Source: a virus | Length of the DNA stretch: 26,658 nucleotides | IMG/VR virus record: IMGVR_UViG_3300032288_006545 | Coordinates: 1 to 26,658 of that record | Strand: one strand, 5' to 3' | Part shown: piece after piece, positions 24,930-26,658 of the stretch | Layout: each line of letters begins with the position of its first letter | How positions within the stretch are numbered: position 1 is the first letter of the stretch | Made by a program: the position numbers and the translations under genes | Notes under the pieces: model-generated | Databases searched by the model: none | What the model was told of the DNA's origin: nothing | Seen by the model: only the letters and a program-made list of their open reading frames with translations

Positions 24930-26216
24930 ATGATAAGCTTAAATGAATGGTTACTTCAAGAAGGCAAAAAAGATGCGTGCTATCACAAAGTGAAAGCAAG
25001 GTATCGGGTTTGGCCAAGCGCTTATGCTTGTGTTCCTGTGGAAACCAGCAAAGCTTTAACTAGATTTGGATGGAAGAAATATAATGAACTTGCTGTGGGT
25101 GATGAAATACTCACATACAGTTTAGAAAAACAATCATTAGAGTTTAAGCCCATACAAAATTTGTATTACTATGAAGATGCTGAAACTTGGATTGTTAGAA
25201 ATGGAAATACAGGATTTAAGTTTGAATGTACTCCCAATCACAAATGGGTTGTCAAACATCCTGCTTGCAAAGGATTGAGAGGAAGAAAAAAACACCAAAA
25301 CCTTGTAAATGATATGCGATTAGCGTCCATTCAAGAATTGTTGGAAGGTTCTGGATCAAATAGAAAGTTAGTTATAAGTGCGCCATACGATGATGGAAAA
25401 CCAGTTATGCTTGATAAAATTTATAAGTATCAAACAAACTGGATAGAATATTTATTAAGCTGTTCCAAAGAGCAAAGACAATCTTGGCTTTTTAGTGCAA
25501 TAGTTTACGATGGAAATCAAAAAAAAACAGAAAGATTAGTAGAAAAAACTACTTACATGACTCAGACAGAATATCTTTTTGATTCTCCGCATGGCAAACA
25601 ATCATTCGGGTTTAAACAAAAAGATGTGCATCATAGAGATGCGTTTTTACTTTCTGCATTTTTGAACAAAGGTATTGTAACATTCAGAAAAGTAAAAAAT
25701 AAAGATATTTATAATTGTAATTTTGTTCAATATAATGGAACAAAAAGCTTTGAAGGTTTTGCTATAGAAAGAATGAACAAGTCAACCGTTTGGTGCCCAC
25801 AAACTGAAAACGGAACTTGGGTGATGATGCAAGAAACTGAGGGGCATGGGATTATCACAATCACAGGTAATTCTGGTGCCCTTGTCCGTTGTAGAAAAGT
25901 AGGAGCATCAAATTGGGGTAATTCCACTCAGGAAAGTACGGATCATAAGTTTCCGACACTTCAAGAATATCTCAACGAAAACAAGTTCAAATTAGAGAAA
26001 GAAAGAGGCCTTAAAGGCTGGTTTGATCGAAATAAAGGCAAAGGATGGATTGATTGCAAGGCAAGCAAAAAAGGGCATCTGGTGCCTTGTGGAAGGCAAA
26101 AAACCGGGCCGGGTGCTGAGAGAAAATATCCAGCATGCCGTCCTACTCTGAGTATGTGCACAGCATCAAAGCATAAGAAGAAAAGTAGCAAAATTATTAG
26201 TTGGGGTAAAAAATGA
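24930..26216 (+). CDS. DUF5872-type protein interrupted by an intein, with capsid-targeting-like N-terminus
   Basis: 428-residue precursor. Residues 1-33 are the N-extein: tag MISLNEWLLQEG, then KKDACYHKVKARYRVWPSAY-A. Residues 34-314 are the intein. Residues 315-428 are the C-extein, 'SGALVRCRKVGASNWGNS' then a Lys/Cys-rich tail ('WIDCKASKKGHLVPCGRQK', 'YPACRPTLSMC'). Joined exteins read '...WPSAYA-SGALVRCRK...', the uninterrupted sequence of the DUF5872 family as I recall it, giving a mature protein of 147 residues. The several Cys could bind zinc. No ribosome site is clear; a TAAATA element ends 7 nt before the ATG. Its stop overlaps the next gene's start. Confidence 0.85.
   Translation: MISLNEWLLQEGKKDACYHKVKARYRVWPSAYACVPVETSKALTRFGWKKYNELAVGDEILTYSLEKQSLEFKPIQNLYYYEDAETWIVRNGNTGFKFECTPNHKWVVKHPACKGLRGRKKHQNLVNDMRLASIQELLEGSGSNRKLVISAPYDDGKPVMLDKIYKYQTNWIEYLLSCSKEQRQSWLFSAIVYDGNQKKTERLVEKTTYMTQTEYLFDSPHGKQSFGFKQKDVHHRDAFLLSAFLNKGIVTFRKVKNKDIYNCNFVQYNGTKSFEGFAIERMNKSTVWCPQTENGTWVMMQETEGHGIITITGNSGALVRCRKVGASNWGNSTQESTDHKFPTLQEYLNENKFKLEKERGLKGWFDRNKGKGWIDCKASKKGHLVPCGRQKTGPGAERKYPACRPTLSMCTASKHKKKSSKIISWGKK
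25029..25871 (+). other. In-frame intein (281 residues)
   Basis: It begins at Cys34 with block A 'CVPVETSKALTRFGWKKYNE' and 'LAVGDEILTYS', has block B 'FECTPNHKWVV' (T-x2-H), and ends 'GHGIITITGN' followed by Ser as the +1 nucleophile. The penultimate residue is Gly instead of His, known in several splicing inteins. The middle has 'RQSWLFSAIVYDGNQ', resembling one LAGLIDADG-type helix, but no second intact one, so homing endonuclease activity is probably lost. Confidence 0.88.
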
Positions 26217-26476
26217 GATTTACAGAATGGCTTATGCTATCTGAAATAAAGTTCACGCAAAAAGATGTTTTGGAACTTGCAAAAAAAGGCGATTTAGATG
26301 TTTCTAAATTTTCTACTAAAGAACTAGTTGATGGATTAAACACTGAAAAAGAACACATGAGCAGCAAAAAACTTGATGTGATAAAAGGAGACAAAGTCAA
26401 GATACTTAAAATTGCACTTGCTCATTTAGAAGAAGATCCAAATTATTACAAAAAACTAAAAAAGGCAAAACTTTAA
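26213..26476 (+). CDS. DUF5661-type small protein with capsid-targeting-like N-terminus
   Basis: 87 residues. Tag: MRFTEWLMLSEI. The rest is helical: 'VLELAKKGDLDVSKFSTKEL', 'GLNTEKEHMSSKKLDVIKGD' and 'ILKIALAHLEEDPNYYKKLK'. The end 'A-H-L-x-E-x-P-x-Y-Y-x-K-L' is the hallmark of the DUF5661 family found in many phages. GGGG 6 nt upstream and ATGA coupling place it in one operon with the intein gene. Function unknown. Confidence 0.82.
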   Translation: MRFTEWLMLSEIKFTQKDVLELAKKGDLDVSKFSTKELVDGLNTEKEHMSSKKLDVIKGDKVKILKIALAHLEEDPNYYKKLKKAKL

Positions 26477-26477
26477 A

Positions 26478-26658
26478 ATGAATTTTAGAAATTGGTTAGT
26501 TGCTGAAAGTTTGAAGGATCTGACAAAACAGTATTCTGGTTTGCTAAGTCCAATTCCACAGGATCCTGTTCATCATCCTGAAGGTAATGTTTTAACACAT
26601 GTTAAGCTTGTAAGAAAATCAATTCCTAATGCAATTAATTATTTAAATAATTTGAAAA
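26478..26658 (+). CDS. HD-domain-like protein with capsid-targeting-like N-terminus, cut by window end
   Basis: The first 60 residues are visible. Tag: MNFRNWLVAES. 'PVHHPEGNVLTHVKLVRKSI' (31-50) matches the start of an HD domain (H-x-E-G-x-V-x-x-H), as in HD phosphohydrolases and the HD part of some tRNA nucleotidyltransferases; the HD pair itself would lie past the edge. It starts 1 nt after the previous stop, in the same operon as two other tagged genes. Confidence 0.72.
   Translation, partial: MNFRNWLVAESLKDLTKQYSGLLSPIPQDPVHHPEGNVLTHVKLVRKSIPNAINYLNNLK

Noticed and set aside
1-26658. tRNA genes, CRISPR arrays, insertion sequences
   Set aside because: No cloverleaf, repeat-spacer array, transposase or terminal inverted repeat could be seen by eye; a covariance-model scan was not possible.

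Overview
The window looks like accessory and late-gene territory of a large tailed phage with a T4-like head-maturation strategy. The DNA is AT-rich. The case rests on three points. (1) Seven proteins on both strands begin with a tag of the form [FLY]-x2-[WFY]-[LI]-x(1-3)-E, which resembles the N-terminal capsid-targeting peptide of T4 internal proteins. (2) Several structural-type genes carry a T4-late-promoter-like octamer (NNTAAATA) about 25-35 nt before their start. (3) Typical phage genes are present: a D12 adenine methyltransferase, a nucleotidyltransferase, a Nudix hydrolase, an intein-interrupted DUF5872-type protein, a DUF5661-type protein, an RCC1-repeat protein and a GGxVNI-repeat fibre. 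A partial DUF1559-type pseudopilin at the left edge is of a kind very abundant in Planctomycetes, so a planctomycete-like host is a reasonable but unproven guess. No tRNA, rRNA, CRISPR array or insertion sequence was seen.

Layout. 1-2155 (minus): pseudopilin and RCC1-repeat protein. 2232-3523 (plus): small genes, including the first members of an unusual small-protein family. 3549-4953: an Ala/Pro-rich tagged protein, a small unknown, and a minus-strand protein sharing a module with the RCC1 protein. 5057-8124 (plus): small genes, a DNA methyltransferase, and a minus-strand GGC-repeat protein. 8181-9071 (minus): nucleotidyltransferase-like protein. 9224-15049 (plus): a nearly gapless run of about 30 tiny genes. 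15145-16089 (minus): repeat fibre. 16200-16705: two more family members around a possible ~100-nt RNA. 16764-21868: two methyltransferases, a glycosyltransferase-like protein, a pyruvyltransferase-like protein, an AMP-ligase-like protein and a degenerate methyltransferase-like protein, probably a glycan-modification island. 21897-23460: small unknowns. 23472-26658: tagged, putatively capsid-packaged proteins.

The main discovery candidate is the WSR family, named here for its richness in Trp, Ser and Arg. About 33 plus-strand ORFs, mostly 50-70 residues, share a loose pattern: a start like M-I-x-K, a 'CWS' near residue 13, an 'S-R-[SN]-W' near residue 22, and an end like 'S-x-[HN]-W-x3-[IL]-stop'. 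They are chained by ATGA, TAATG or TAGTG stop/start overlaps. The codon for the last Trp (TGG) is usually followed by G or A residues, so that it forms part of the Shine-Dalgarno sequence of the next gene. Paralogues are strongly diverged, yet short near-identical DNA blocks remain at the junctions and one chimeric, frameshifted remnant is present, which points to birth and decay by recombination. Tiny one-helix membrane proteins are interspersed. The function is unknown; a diversified set of host-takeover or anti-defence proteins is one possibility, stated only as inference.
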